The notes: generated by a model not told the origin, from the sequence alone. 64,000 nt of DNA from Clostridia bacterium UC5.1-2E3 (GCA_001304875.1 BBZO01000010.1:34562-98561); one strand, 5' to 3'; positions 1-9,490 are shown, counted from the first letter of the stretch. Numbers and translations are program-made.

Positions 1-2
1 TG

Positions 3-693
3 AAGCGCTTCGATTACGACGGCGCCTCTTTGAAATTTGCGGAGGATATTGTGCTGGACGCGGAATATGAGGATATTTCCGCCGACACCACAGGGACCTC
101 TGGCTGGCGAATTTTATGGAGCCGCTGATCAGCTGGAAGGACGGCGCACAGACGGCGTCCTATGAGGCCCGGATCACGTCACCATGCACCCATCCGGGAC
201 CTGGGGCGTCAGCTGGTTCTCCGGACCGGAATGTGAAAAGATCACGCTCTCCGGCGGAGCCCTCAAGACGGAGCCCATGGTATTCCAGGAAGTGGATATC
301 CTCAGTCATCTGCTGATCGACGACAGCCACATCTATGTCTGCGGGTCTGCCGTGGACGGCAGCGGTCACAAGGTGTTTGTCTATGACAGCAATGGCGCGC
401 TGCAAATGACTTTGGCAGATTCCGACGGAGGCGGCCTGGGAAGCATTACCTTTATTACGCAGACCGCAAATGGCTATCTGGCCCTGGACGGAAATATGCG
501 TGAGGTGGTGCTCTGGACCAAGGACGGCGCCTATCTCGGCGAGGCGGATGACGGCGACCTGTTCGGCACGGACTATCCCTGGTTCTGCGGCGGCGCGAAG
601 CTGGCTGACGGCAGCATCCTTGCCATTATGACCGAAGACAGAGCGGACGAGTCCGCAATGGAACTGGTTGCATTCAAACTCAGTGGCTTTTAA
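3..693 (+). CDS. Partial propeller-like secreted protein, C-terminal part (frameshifted)
   Basis: The gene enters from the left edge, so its N terminus is not visible. The protein runs in three frames: 3 to about 112, about 113 to 180, and 184 to 693, so two single-base shifts are present. The readable part has short repeated strand-turn blocks such as VFVYDSNGALQ and VVLWTKDGAYLG, which look like beta-propeller blades. I do not recognise the family. It ends 12 bp before a lipoprotein gene with a strong ribosome site, so the two are probably co-transcribed. A surface or secreted role is inferred only from its neighbours. Confidence 0.5.
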
Positions 694-705
694 GGAGGGC
701 CTGAC

Positions 706-1185
706 ATGAAACACACGAGGTTATTCTGCGTCCTGCTTGCGGCGGCGATGCTGCTCAGTCTGGCCGCCTGCGGCAAGGACGACCCGAAAGAGTCCAATTC
801 GCTCCAGATCGGGGACTATGCGCTGCTCTACAAGGGGGCCAGCATCATGGAGGACTCAGATGGAAACGACGCGCTGGTCCTGACGCTGGATTTTACCAAC
901 AACAGCAAGGACAGCGGCTCCTATGTATGGTCCATCTCTGAAACAGCGATACAGAACGGCGCAGAATTGGCTATCGCCACCGTCTTTGCGAACAGCGACT
1001 CCTACGACACGGTGATCGACAGTCAATTTGCGGATGTCGCGCCGGGTGAAACCCTTGAACTCCGCACCGCCTTTGTGCTGGCGGATACCACCAGCAAGGT
1101 CGAAGTGACCTTTGAGGAGGCGTTCGGCGACAAAACCGGTAAGATCACCGTCGATCCGTCCACACTCAGCCGGGAAGCGGCGTGA
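706..1185 (+). CDS. DUF5067-like lipoprotein
   Basis: A 159-residue lipoprotein. The start is supported by AAGGAGGG 8 bp upstream. The signal peptide is short and hydrophobic and ends in a lipobox (SLAACG, Cys at about residue 22). The rest resembles the DUF5067 fold: LVLTLDFTNNSKDSGSYVW near residue 60 and PGETLELRTAFVL near residue 115. It should be exported and lipid-anchored; lgt lies at the other end of this window. The stop at 1183 is followed in the same frame by more protein-like sequence (see 1186-1716), so the true protein may be longer. Function unknown. Confidence 0.7.
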   Translation: MKHTRLFCVLLAAAMLLSLAACGKDDPKESNSLQIGDYALLYKGASIMEDSDGNDALVLTLDFTNNSKDSGSYVWSISETAIQNGAELAIATVFANSDSYDTVIDSQFADVAPGETLELRTAFVLADTTSKVEVTFEEAFGDKTGKITVDPSTLSREAA

Positions 1186-1716
1186 AGCGGTACGGGTCAG
1201 GATACTGGGACCGGAGATATACTGCTGGACTGGTGGAACGGCGACTGGTACGGCTGGTGGATCATGACCGGCTGCTCGGGCGACTACGAGGATCTGGAGG
1301 GCGCCTGGTGGGACATCTGCGGCGCCATTGACATCGGCGGGGACGGCACGGGGCACTGTCACCCTCTGGGATGAGGACTACACGAAGTCGGAACCGATGG
1401 TCTCCGCGTCGGTCAGCCTCAGTGATGATGGGACCAGCATATATGGCACCATGACATCCGAGGGCGGCGCCTTCACGGATATTGCGCTGGAGCACGGGGA
1501 CTGGATCGTTGACCCGGGACTGGTGGACTATGGGACATGATCCACATTGACGGTGATTACGAAAACGGCGGAGATGCGTTCCACTATGATATCTACCTGC
1601 GCCCGTGGGGGACCTATTGGGTGGATGTGGACGAGGAGGATCTGCCCAATCTCTATGACAGCTGGTATCTGCCTCTGATCGATGCGGAGGAGCCTATGCC
1701 GGACAGCATCGGATGA
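1186..1716 (+). pseudogene. Trp-rich C-terminal domain without a start, cut off from the DUF5067 lipoprotein
   Basis: Immediately after the TGA at 1183 the same frame stays open and reads DWWNGDWYGWWIMTG, then needs two compensating shifts (about 1350 and 1535) to continue through SVSLSDDGTSIYG and YLRPWGTYWVDVDEEDLPNL to a stop at 1714-1716. There is no ribosome site or plausible start, so it is most simply the second domain of the preceding lipoprotein, separated by an in-frame TGA and the usual indels of this sequence. Whether the TGA is real cannot be decided from the read alone. Confidence 0.5.
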
Positions 1717-1808
1717 CACCAGAATGGGGATCGTTCCCGCCCCATTTGGGGCGGAGCGATTCCCGTTTGCGCAATGGTATGGAGCAGTGACGTTTGAAAG
1801 GAGCAGTT

Positions 1809-3027
1809 ATGAAAAGGACATCAAAACGAGTGATCGCATTTTTCTAATACTGGTTCTGGTGCTGTCTCTCTGTGCTTGCGCGCAAAAACAGCAAGCGGGA
1901 ACAGACGAACCAAATCGAAGCGCCGATGGTGAGACGCTGTCTGGTATGCCCGATCAAAAACTGCCGGAAAAGCTGCGCCCGGGGGTCGGGGGATCGGATA
2001 TGCAGCCGACACCGACCGGATTCTCCGCGGAAGCGGAACAATCTCTTGTTTGGCTGCGGGAGAGAATGGCTTTTCCGCAGACCATGTTCGGCGCGGCCTT
2101 CCTGGGCTATACCGGAGAAGCGTCTGATGGAGATTGGCTGTCAGAAACAGACCAAGCGGCGCTGCAGAAATACCCTTTTATTTCCGAAATCGATACGGGG
2201 CATATCATCGGGAACGATGACTATCTGTATTGTCTTGTGCCGATTGATGAAAATGCGACAGTTTCCGTCAATCTCATGCGGTGGGATTCGAAATCAGATA
2301 CTGAAGAGGTCATCGAGGTTCTCTACCGGTCTGAAGTTGGAGATCCGCTGCTGATCTTTGCAGCCGGCGGGGACGATGCATACGCATACCTGTCCTACAT
2401 ACAGGTCCAGATCGTAGACAACGCAGGCAACAGCTGCGTGTGGGAGCCGCAGCTCTATACATCAACGGGGCACATCGTGCCATGTTTCTCGGAAAACGGA
2501 GACTACCTCTCCTTCGACTTTACGGAATACGGCTGGCAGGGCGTTCCTTCCGAGCTTGCACCGTGGCTGGCAGACGGCTGGAGCGGCGTCTATGCCTCCG
2601 GGCTTGGCGGCAGCTGGACAACGCAGGCAGCGGCATGGGATACGGACCGTATCGCAAATTACTACCTGTGGTTCTTTCCCGAGGATGAGATGGGAGGAAC
2701 GGTCGAACTGTATTGGGAATACGAGGGTGCCGATCCTTCTAAAACGACGTGGGAAGAGGTGTGGCGCGGTTTCTGGACGACCACATCCGTCATGGATGGG
2801 CCAGTTATGTGACCGTCAGCCTGTCCCTTGTTGGCGGTGATAACTATGGCGTCATAGACGGCCCGTATTATATCTCGGAGACTTATCCGATTTTGATGAG
2901 TCCCAGCGGCGAGGAGATGGTGATCGGCGCTGGGGAGAACGAAGTCAGCCTGCCGTTTATGCCGAAGTACGACGCGCAGCTGTGCGTCCTGACGCTGGAC
3001 AGCTTGCTCACCGACCCGCTCGGCTGA
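1809..3027 (+). CDS. Lipoprotein, paralogue of the one at 5575 (frameshifted)
   Basis: The best start is ATG 1809, 5 bp after GAAAGGAG. Its first 12 codons (MKRTSKRVIAFF) are followed by a shift in a T run near 1845 into the frame that carries the hydrophobic stretch and lipobox (LVLSLCAC). A second shift lies near 2790 and the gene ends at 3027. The mature part contains GAAFLGYTGEASDGDWLSE, YLYCLVPIDENATVSVNLMRW and MSPSGEEMVIG. The same blocks occur in the protein at 5575-6713, so these are diverged duplicates. Exported and lipid-anchored by its sequence; no family name or function recognised. Confidence 0.6.
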
Positions 3028-3096
3028 TCTTCTGCGGATTACGGCCTGTTTCGGTATAGACCGTTACAGCGCCGGCATGGGAAGGAGGAATTTCAG

Positions 3097-4229
3097 ATGC
3101 CAACACAGGTAACAAATTATCAATGCCCCAGCTGCACGGGACCGCTGCATTTCTCCGGTGCATCCGGCCGGTTGGAGTGCGAATACTGCGGCGCCAGTTA
3201 TGATGTGGCGGAGATCGAGGCGCTCTACGCAGAGAAAGAAAAAAGGCGGCAGAAGCCCAGCAGGCGACGGAGGAAGGCGGCGCCGGGCAGGGCGCGCCAG
3301 CCGCGGATGGAGGCGCATGGGACACCTCTGACTTTTGCGAGGATTGGGGGGCTGAGGGCGACGGTATGCGGGCTTACGGCTGCCCCAGCTGCGGCGCGGA
3401 GCTCATCTACGAGGAGAGTACGGCGGCGACCTCCTGCCCCTATTGCGGGAACCCCACCGTGGTGCCGGGCCAGTTCTCCGGGGCACTGCGGCCGGATTTC
3501 ATCGTTCCGTTCAAGCTGAGCAAGGAGGATGCGGTAAAGGCCCTCAAGTCCCACTACAAAGGGAAGTTTTTCCTGCCGAAAAGCTTTACCGGTGAAAATC
3601 ATGTGCAGGAGATCCGGGGGATCTATGTTCCCTTCTGGATGTTCGACGGCGAGGCGGAGGGCGACGCCCATTATGAGGCTGCCCGCTCCCGTACATACCG
3701 CTCCGGCGACTACGAGATCACGGAGACGAAACACTACGATGTCTACCGGGCCGGAGCCGTCACCTTTGAGAAGGTGCCGGTGGACGCCTCCAGCAAGATG
3801 CCGGACGGCCACATGGACTCCATTGAACCCTATGACTACAAGGAGCTGAAGCCCTTTTCCACCGCGTATCTCCCCGGCTTCCTGGCCGATAAGTTCGATG
3901 TGACGGTGGAACAGAGCCGGCAGCGGGCGGATCAGCGCTGTGAGGGAACCCTTGCCTCCGCGCTGCGCGGCACAGTGAAGCGTTATGACCTCTGCGTTCT
4001 CAGAGAAAGCAGCGTTCACCTGCGCAGGGGCAAGGTGCATTACGCCCTGATGCCAGTCTGGATGCTGAATACCAAGTGGCATGGGAAGGACTTCCTCTTT
4101 GCCATGAATGGACAGACCGGAAAGCTGGTGGGCGACCTGCCGGTCAGCTGGGGGAAGTTCTGGGGGCTGTTTGCCGCCATCGCCGTCCCCCTATCTGTGA
4201 TCAGTTCGGCGCTGGTCCTATTGCCGTGA
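3097..4229 (+). CDS. Zinc-ribbon (TFIIB-type) membrane protein (frameshifted)
   Basis: Two zinc ribbons are visible: CPSCTGPLHF...CEYCG at residues 10-37, and after a low-complexity Ala/Gly/Gln linker, CPSCGAEL...CPYCGNP at about residues 95-115. A 250-residue domain follows that starts LRPDFIVPFKLSKEDAV and contains IYVPFWMFDGEAEGDAHY, and the protein ends in one hydrophobic segment (LFAAIAVPLSVISSALVLL). This matches the TFIIB-type zinc-ribbon-containing proteins common in Clostridia. One frameshift sits in the A-run near 3240; the continuation frame gives a sensible linker up to the second ribbon. It precedes the TPM protein by 19 bp, so they probably work together at the membrane. Exact role unknown. 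Confidence 0.7.
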
Positions 4230-4248
4230 GAAAGGAGGCGGACCGGAT

Positions 4249-5562
4249 ATGAAGAAAGCATATACTGCTCTCGCGCTGGCGTTCCTGTTGGCGCTGTCCC
4301 TCTGCTCTCCCGCAATGGCGGCAATGGAGTACGGCGTGATCTATGACGAAACGGAATCCTTGGGATCGCAGGAGCTGACCATGCAAGGAGAACAGGCCCT
4401 CCCCCAGCTCTCCCAGACGCTGGGCCTTGATCTGCGGGTGGATGTATTGACCCAAAACAGCTATGACGGACTTGGCGACGCCGCCGCGGGGATCTATGAG
4501 GAATATGATTATGGCTATGGCGAGCACAAGGAGGGTGTAACGCTGACCATTCTGCTGGAACCGCAGGATGGGGATACCTACAGGATGGTTGACGAAAATG
4601 ACTGGTGTGTCTACACCAGACTGAGCGATGAGCGGGGCAGCGGCCAGGAATTGTCCGACGCCGTCTACGATGCGGTACAGCCCTATATGGCGGCGCGGGC
4701 ATGGAACGGTGAGGACATGACCATGAGCGCCGTGGCGCTGACCCAGGCAGTGGACGCATGGCAGAAACGGCGGAGGAGTACATCCGCACAAATTGCCCGC
4801 CGGCCGGCTCCGGCGAGGATGCCGGTGTGGAAGAACCGGTGCAGGGCAGCGTCACGATGCAGTATGTATTTGATGCTGCAGACCTTCTTCCCTATGAGAA
4901 GTGGGAAAAGCTGGAGCTCGGGCCGAAGCTATTTCCCAAAAGCAGGATTGCGGCGTTTATTTTGCTCTTGTGGATGATTACACGGAATACGGAAACGGCA
5001 GTGTCTTTGAGGTCACCTATCAGCTCTATCACGCAGTGAGCTCGGTATGGGCAGCGGGCGGGATGGGATCATCGTGCTCCTGAGTATGGCCGAGCGGGAC
5101 TACGCCATGTTCGTCTACGGCGAGTACGCCGAGTATGCCTTTGATGAATATGGGCAGGAGAAGCTGGAGGAGCAATTCCTGGGCGATTTTGGGGAAAACG
5201 ACTGGTATGGCGGCATTTCCAATTACTTGGACGCCTGTGAGGAATATCTGACGAAGGCCGACGCCGGCAAGCCGGTGCGCCGTCCTTACTGGATCTGGTT
5301 CGTCATTTCAGCAGGATGCTCTTGTCTGGCCGCAGGGACGGTTTGCCTATGGCTGCTGCGTAAGATGAAGTCCGTCCATCAAAAGGCGGAAGCCGATGCG
5401 TACCTCACCGCTGGCGGCTTACACCTGACAAAGCAGTACGACCGGTACACCCATACCACCGAAACACGCACCAAGATCCAGAAAGAGAGCTCGGGCGGCA
5501 GCGGCGGCAGCACCTACAGCGAAAGCGGGGGCGGCGGCAGCGGCCGCAGCGGGAAATTCTGA
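4249..5562 (+). CDS. Double TPM-domain membrane protein (frameshifted)
   Basis: Start ATG 4249 follows AAAGGAGG. A signal peptide ends in ALSLCSPAMA. The first TPM-like domain (YGVIYDETESLGSQELTM, LDLRVDVLTQN) spans about residues 26-175. A second begins YVFDAADLLPYEKWEKL and includes GRDGIIVLLSMAERDYAMF. One membrane helix (WIWFVISAGCSCLAAGTVCL) follows, then a cytoplasmic tail rich in Ser and Gly. Shifts are needed near 4765, 4920 and 5045. TPM domains are found in membrane-tethered proteins of envelope and photosystem repair; no enzymatic role is certain here. The pairing with a zinc-ribbon protein upstream is a recurring arrangement. Confidence 0.65.
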
Positions 5563-5574
5563 GAAGGAGGCCGG

Positions 5575-6713
5575 ATGATGAAGAATTTGCTCCGGCGCCG
5601 CTTTCTCCCGGCGATTTTGTGCATGGTACTGGCCCTTGGCCTGTCCGCCTGCGGAGGAAAAGACACACCGCCCGTTGAAACGGAAACGGACGGTGCGATG
5701 GGCACCCTTTCCGGCAGCAAGGGAGAAAAAGATTCCGGGGTGGGTGTGTTCTCCGGCAGCGGGGAAGAAATAGCGGAGGCGGAATTGGCGGAGGAGTCCC
5801 TGAACCTGTTGTATGACGTCATGGCATACGATGACCGGTACGCCGGCGCGGTCGCCTATCTGGGATACAGGAAGCAGGGGGACTCCACCCCGCTGTCGGA
5901 CTGGCTGGTGGAGAATTGTGCCGGATTGGTCGAGGCGATGCCGTTTCTGCTGCATATACCGGCCGAACGTATCCTCGGCGCAGGTTGGGGGGATTTATTC
6001 TGCATCGTTCCCCGGGATGAGAATACCAGCCTTGCCGTGAACCATGTCACATGGGAATCTCTCGGTAACGGCGTTTGGCCTGTACCGGGTGAGGTGCTCT
6101 ACCGGGAAGAGTGTGCCCAGCCTGTACTGATATTCGTAAATTATGAGCAATGGCGGGATGAACCGGACACGGAGATCGTCCTTGTGACAAACGATGGCGT
6201 GGAGGTGAAGTGGATCCCTCTGACCGATGAATACGGCATTCCCATCGTGCCCACCGGGGAGGACTATATCCCCATGCTGATGGATTTCGGCATCTGGGGC
6301 TATGTGACCGGGCTGGACTACCCCGAGGACTGGGGAGCCGTCCGGGGACGACTGGTGGCTACCGCCCACAGACTGGGGGCTGGCTTACACAAATTGGACC
6401 TGCGAGCACTGGTACATTGAGTTCGGCTGGGGCGACAGCGACCCGGACTACTCCGGGCGCATCGATCTCTACCATCAGCCGGAGGATGGGCAGGAGTATG
6501 CGTACTCGTATTCCGGCATCTGGCGTATGGAGGGCGACTGCCTGTATCTGGATCTCTCGGACGGCGCGGGCACCGTATGAGCGGCAGCTTCCCGGTGCTG
6601 ATCGACCCCTCCGGCGAATCTCTCCATATCCAGCAGGATCCTGAAACCGGTGTGTGTCCGCCCTTTTTGGCGAGGGCATGACCTGTATGGATCTGATACG
6701 CGCCTATGGCTGA
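5575..6713 (+). CDS. Lipoprotein, paralogue of the one at 1809 (frameshifted)
   Basis: Start ATGATG 5575 follows AGAAGGAGG. Lipobox ALGLSACGG, Cys near residue 24, then a Ser/Gly/Glu spacer. Core blocks match the earlier paralogue: GAVAYLGYRKQGDSTPLSDW, WGDLFCIVPRDENTSLAVNHV, and after the breaks IDPSGESLHI. The reading shifts near 6365, 6578 and 6665 and ends YGLIRAYG-like at 6713. As an anchored surface protein encoded after the TPM and zinc-ribbon genes it appears to belong to the same envelope cluster. Function unknown. The duplication flanking the zinc-ribbon/TPM pair suggests the block evolved by segmental copying. Confidence 0.6.
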
Positions 6714-6762
6714 GAGAACATCAGGCGCACGAGTGTGAGACAGGCGTGAAAGGAGTATTTGT

Positions 6763-7332
6763 ATGAGTATTTTTGACAGGCTAAAGCAGTCCGCCGTGGA
6801 TGCCGTGGCGACGGCAGCCACAGCCATTGGAAACAAGCGGGAAACCTTTACCTTCACGGCCCTCCCTGAGAGCCTTGCCCAGATGCAGGCTCTCTCGGAG
6901 GCGGCCCTTGACACCCCCTTTCAGACGGCGGCGCTGACCGTGCTGGCCCTGTGCGCCTATGCCGCTGACCGGCAGATCGGCACGGATATGCTGAATTGGC
7001 TGCGGGGGTCCCGTCCTTTGAACGGACAGGAGATCTCCTTCTTAAACGACCGCTTCCGTGATGGAAAGACCTATCTTCCCTTCACCTACTTTGCCGGTTC
7101 TACCCCCGACAACAATTACACACCCACCCAGCCCTATACCATCCGGGTGGAAAGCAACCATGTTTCTGGTGAGGAGCAGGGCTATATGAAACTGTTCATC
7201 CCCTGCGGTGGTGCAGACAGCCCTCGCCCCATCAAACTCCGCCAGCGAGGCAGAGATGGGAAATGGTTCCTTTGGGAGCAATATCTGCTCACTGGCGTCC
7301 GCACGCCCAAGTCCGCCGATCCTTGGGCGTAA
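6763..7332 (+). CDS. DUF6935-like protein
   Basis: A 189-residue intact gene starting at ATG 6763 after GAAAGGAG. No signal peptide; the N terminus MSIFDRLKQSAVDAVATAA is amphipathic. Key stretches are ALPESLAQMQALSEAALDTP, FQTAALTVLALCAYAADR, and a C-terminal module with YTIRVESNHVSGEEQGYMKL and KWFLWEQYLLTGVR. I recall this pattern as DUF6935, often near zinc-ribbon and TPM-type genes, but I cannot confirm the number here. Probably cytoplasmic. It is the last gene of the secreted/membrane run; the next 110 bp lead into the AT-rich recombination module. Confidence 0.55.
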   Translation: MSIFDRLKQSAVDAVATAATAIGNKRETFTFTALPESLAQMQALSEAALDTPFQTAALTVLALCAYAADRQIGTDMLNWLRGSRPLNGQEISFLNDRFRDGKTYLPFTYFAGSTPDNNYTPTQPYTIRVESNHVSGEEQGYMKLFIPCGGADSPRPIKLRQRGRDGKWFLWEQYLLTGVRTPKSADPWA

Positions 7333-7443
7333 GCCGGGCAGAGAAACTGCGGAGGATTTGGATCATAGCGAATAGAATTTCCATTGGGGACGAACAGAAA
7401 ACTATTTGTATGTGTTGTATGAATTGATTAGAGAGGGCCGCTC

Positions 7444-7788
7444 ATGAAAACAGTTCTATTTATATCATCCAATAAGATGCTCGGGCAGGGACTATCGACG
7501 GCCATTCAATCAAAACTGGAATTTGACTTTCTGTGGGCAACACAGCTCCATTATTCACAGGCTATTGTGGGAGTTAATATTTTCCATACCGATGTGGTGA
7601 TATTGGATATTGTGGATCAGGAAGATATGGGGCAGTCAGTTAAAATCTGCCAATCCATTCGGCAGGAGAGGCAGGATATAAAGATTCTTCTTCTGGTCAG
7701 GCCGGAACAGTCTACTGTATGCAGTCAGGTCGTAGAAACAAAAAATGCCGGTTTGATTGATGATTTTGTTTTTATGATAGTTCCTTAA
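7444..7788 (+). CDS. Receiver-like (CheY-fold) protein, no output domain
   Basis: A 114-residue protein with the order of a response-regulator receiver: KTVLFISSNKMLGQGLSTAI (first strand and helix), DVVILDIVDQEDMG (third strand with the Asp usually phosphorylated, LDIVD), and IKILLLVRPEQS (fourth strand). The usual DD/DE pair in the first loop is replaced by SSN, so metal-dependent phosphorylation is doubtful. No DNA-binding domain follows; it stops and a terminator-like hairpin lies 135 bp on. Base composition is AT-rich, as in the recombinase module that follows. Similar orphan receiver proteins are known in Clostridia integrative elements, so a regulatory role in the element is inferred. 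Confidence 0.5.
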   Translation: MKTVLFISSNKMLGQGLSTAIQSKLEFDFLWATQLHYSQAIVGVNIFHTDVVILDIVDQEDMGQSVKICQSIRQERQDIKILLLVRPEQSTVCSQVVETKNAGLIDDFVFMIVP

Positions 7789-7922
7789 ACTATCTACTTG
7801 CAAAATTGGAGGCATTGTAATTTTTATTGGATAAAAGTAATCTGCATTAAAAAGTAACCACATCTTGATATGTTGGTAAAAAGCCGTCGAAAGATAGATG
7901 GCATGAAAATGTAGTATTCTAA

Positions 7923-7958
7923 AGCGGCTTTGAGAAATTCAGAGCCGCTATTTCTTTG
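7923..7958 (+). terminator. Intrinsic terminator after the receiver-like gene
   Basis: Arms 7923-7933 and 7939-7949 form an 11-bp stem with one G-U pair around a GAAAT loop, followed by ATTTCTTT. It separates the receiver-like gene from the leader ORF and sigma-like gene. The 7789-7922 stretch before it shows no gene. Confidence 0.5.
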
Positions 7959-8023
7959 GTTAAAATAGAAACGCGATAACCCTTATGTAATCAGCAGGAG
8001 CGGCATATAAGGAGAATGCCGTC

Positions 8024-8140
8024 ATGTTTGCATCAGTGGATTACAATAACCATAAATTATATCAGTTAAAAAAGAATCTTCCCTCCACCGAGGCATTATA
8101 CTACAATATCGGTATTATCATTCGGTATAAATCGATATAA
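8024..8140 (+). CDS. 38-residue leader ORF upstream of the sigma-like gene
   Basis: ATG 8024 lies 9 bp after AAGGAG and opens a 38-codon reading frame beginning MFASVDYNNHKLYQLKKNLP and ending IIRYKSI. It has no signal peptide and no family I can name. Its stop at 8138-8140 lies 17 bp before a strong intrinsic terminator (8158-8193), and the sigma-like gene starts 155 bp downstream. That geometry is typical of a regulatory leader peptide, though it could be a small functional protein. Confidence 0.45.
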   Translation: MFASVDYNNHKLYQLKKNLPSTEALYYNIGIIIRYKSI

Positions 8141-8157
8141 TTATGGGTTTACTTGTT

Positions 8158-8193
8158 GCGCCAGTTTCCTATTGCGAGAAGCTGGCGCTTTTT
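8158..8193 (+). terminator. Leader terminator (attenuator candidate)
   Basis: GCGCCAG (8158-8164) pairs with CTGGCGC (8182-8188), extended by partial pairing inside, then five T. It sits between the 38-codon ORF and the sigma-like gene, so it can only stop transcripts that would otherwise enter that gene. A second small hairpin with arms TTCGGGA and TCCCGAA follows at about 8207-8224. Confidence 0.6.
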
Positions 8194-8295
8194 ATTGTCG
8201 ATTTTTCGGGAAAGCTCCCGAAGTATATCGCTGCCGATCCCCGCCTCCGTTCGGTTCACCCGTCAACCACCCGTGAATCGAAATGGAGGTACACA

Positions 8296-8709
8296 ATGAA
8301 GAAAGTCAATCTTAGGGATTTATATCCCGATGTTTACAAAAATGACCACTTTGTAGGAGTAACCGAAGATGTGCTGGAGGCGATCCGTGCCGCTGAGCGT
8401 GCAGAAGCTGCCTATGACCGGAAGATGTATCGTTATAAGGCGTACTATTCTCTGGACAACGACAACGGCATTGAAAATGCGGTCCTGATGAAGCCCCAGA
8501 TGCCGGAAATGATCCTGGAGGAAAAGCAATTGCGGGAACAACTCTACACCGCAGTAATGGCTCTGCCGGAAAAGCAGGCTAAGCGGATCTATGCCCGGTA
8601 TTACCTGGGGATGCGTGTGAGCGAGATAGCAGTAGCGGAGGGTGTAGACCCAAGCCGTGTCAGGGACAGCATCCGGCGTGGTCTGAAGCAGCTGGCAAAA
8701 TATTTTTGA
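8296..8709 (+). CDS. Sigma-70 region 4-like regulator of an integrative element
   Basis: The start ATG 8296 follows GGAGGTACACA; an in-frame ATG at 8143 would place the terminator inside the gene and is rejected. The 137-residue product begins MKKVNLRDLYPDVYKND. Residues about 90-137 form a sigma region 4 helix-turn-helix: LPEKQAKRIYARYYLGMRVS followed by EIAVAEGVDPSRVRDSIRRG. Such short sigma-like proteins are common just upstream of the site-specific recombinase in Tn1549-type elements, where they are thought to control element genes. It is followed by the structured intergenic region and the recombinase. Confidence 0.75.
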   Translation: MKKVNLRDLYPDVYKNDHFVGVTEDVLEAIRAAERAEAAYDRKMYRYKAYYSLDNDNGIENAVLMKPQMPEMILEEKQLREQLYTAVMALPEKQAKRIYARYYLGMRVSEIAVAEGVDPSRVRDSIRRGLKQLAKYF

Positions 8710-8819
8710 TAAAGTTTCGTTTTAAGCGCCTGTTTTTTGCTCTTTTTGTCAGAGTTAATAAGAAGGACAAGTTTTCCCCCTTCAACAGCACTTTGACAAT
8801 TTCATAGACAGCATAACAG

Positions 8820-9187
8820 GTACATAACCCGTGTACGAGCGAGTGTGGAACGCCGCGAAGATGGAGCAGCCAGGGAGGTGATGAACAAAGCTGCTTCGGA
8901 GCGATCTACGATTTCACAAAACGGATGGTGGCAGATCCGGCGCGAGGACTGCACGGGGGCTTAAAGATACTTCCTCACGGCCTCCTAAAGACTTGGGGGG
9001 AACCCTGCGGCGCACGAGTAAAACGACGCTGCGGAGTTATGACAACCGCGCCAGCGGAGACCTGCTATGTTCCCATCGTCAGGGTTGCGTGGCAAATGTG
9101 ACGAGTAACATAAGTAAATCAGTCAACAGCCATATTGGGAAAGAGTGTGTATAAATAGCACCTCATCAACCAGTATGGCTGTTTTTT
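8820..9187 (+). ncRNA. Candidate structured RNA with its own terminator
   Basis: The 497 bp between the sigma-like gene and the next start carry no good ORF but dense pairing. A TTGACA (8793-8798) could be its promoter -35 box; the -10 is weak, so the 5' end is uncertain. Helices I can see: GCAG/CTGC plus TCC/GGA near 8931-8960; nested ATGTT/AACAT (9067-9071 with 9107-9111) and CGTCA/TGACG (9077-9081 with 9099-9103); GGCGC/GCGCC near 9010 and 9049. It ends in a 14-bp stem (9125-9138 with 9170-9183, one G-U) followed by six T. I do not recognise a named RNA family. It could also be the 5' leader of the recombinase operon rather than a separate RNA. Confidence 0.5.
9125..9187 (+). terminator. 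Terminator of the structured RNA
   Basis: Arms 9125-9138 and 9170-9183 pair over 14 bp with one wobble, around a 31-nt loop, then TTTTTT. The arms contain GCCATA and CCAGTATGG, which also occur in the tandem repeat after the recombinase gene (11020-11065). Confidence 0.6.
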
Positions 9188-9206
9188 GGATATACATGGA
9201 GGATAT

Positions 9207-9371
9207 ATGATTATGACAGCCGTAAGTGAGAAAGATGCTGTTATCTGTATCCATGACGATTATTGTACTGATATTGAAGCAGCCGAAATCTCACAAATTT
9301 TATTGAAGATAGGTGAGCTTATTTCTAATTCCTATCGCAGTACGAAAACAGAGGAGTTAAGCGAACCTTAA
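9207..9371 (+). CDS. Small protein preceding the serine recombinase
   Basis: GGAGG at 9198-9202 sits 4 bp before ATG 9207 and 10 bp before ATG 9213, so either could start; the product is 52-54 residues. It reads KDAVICIHDDYCTDIEAAEI and then an amphipathic helix ISQILLKIGELISNS. No known domain. Position, 120 bp before a large serine recombinase and in the same direction, suggests an accessory or regulatory factor of the recombinase. AT-rich like the rest of the module. Confidence 0.5.
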   Translation: MIMTAVSEKDAVICIHDDYCTDIEAAEISQILLKIGELISNSYRSTKTEELSEP

Positions 9372-9490
9372 AGCATAGCAGGCTTCTTCCCCATAAGCAA
9401 GGATGTGGCAACAGTAATCCGTATCTTTGCGAAAAGGAAAAGTGTTGAGTAAAATGGTAACAGAATAACCGACGGGAAGGAGGTGTGATA

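Noticed and set aside
8143..8295. Longer N terminus for the sigma-like protein
   Set aside because: It would run through the terminator at 8158-8193, and a strong ribosome site precedes ATG 8296.
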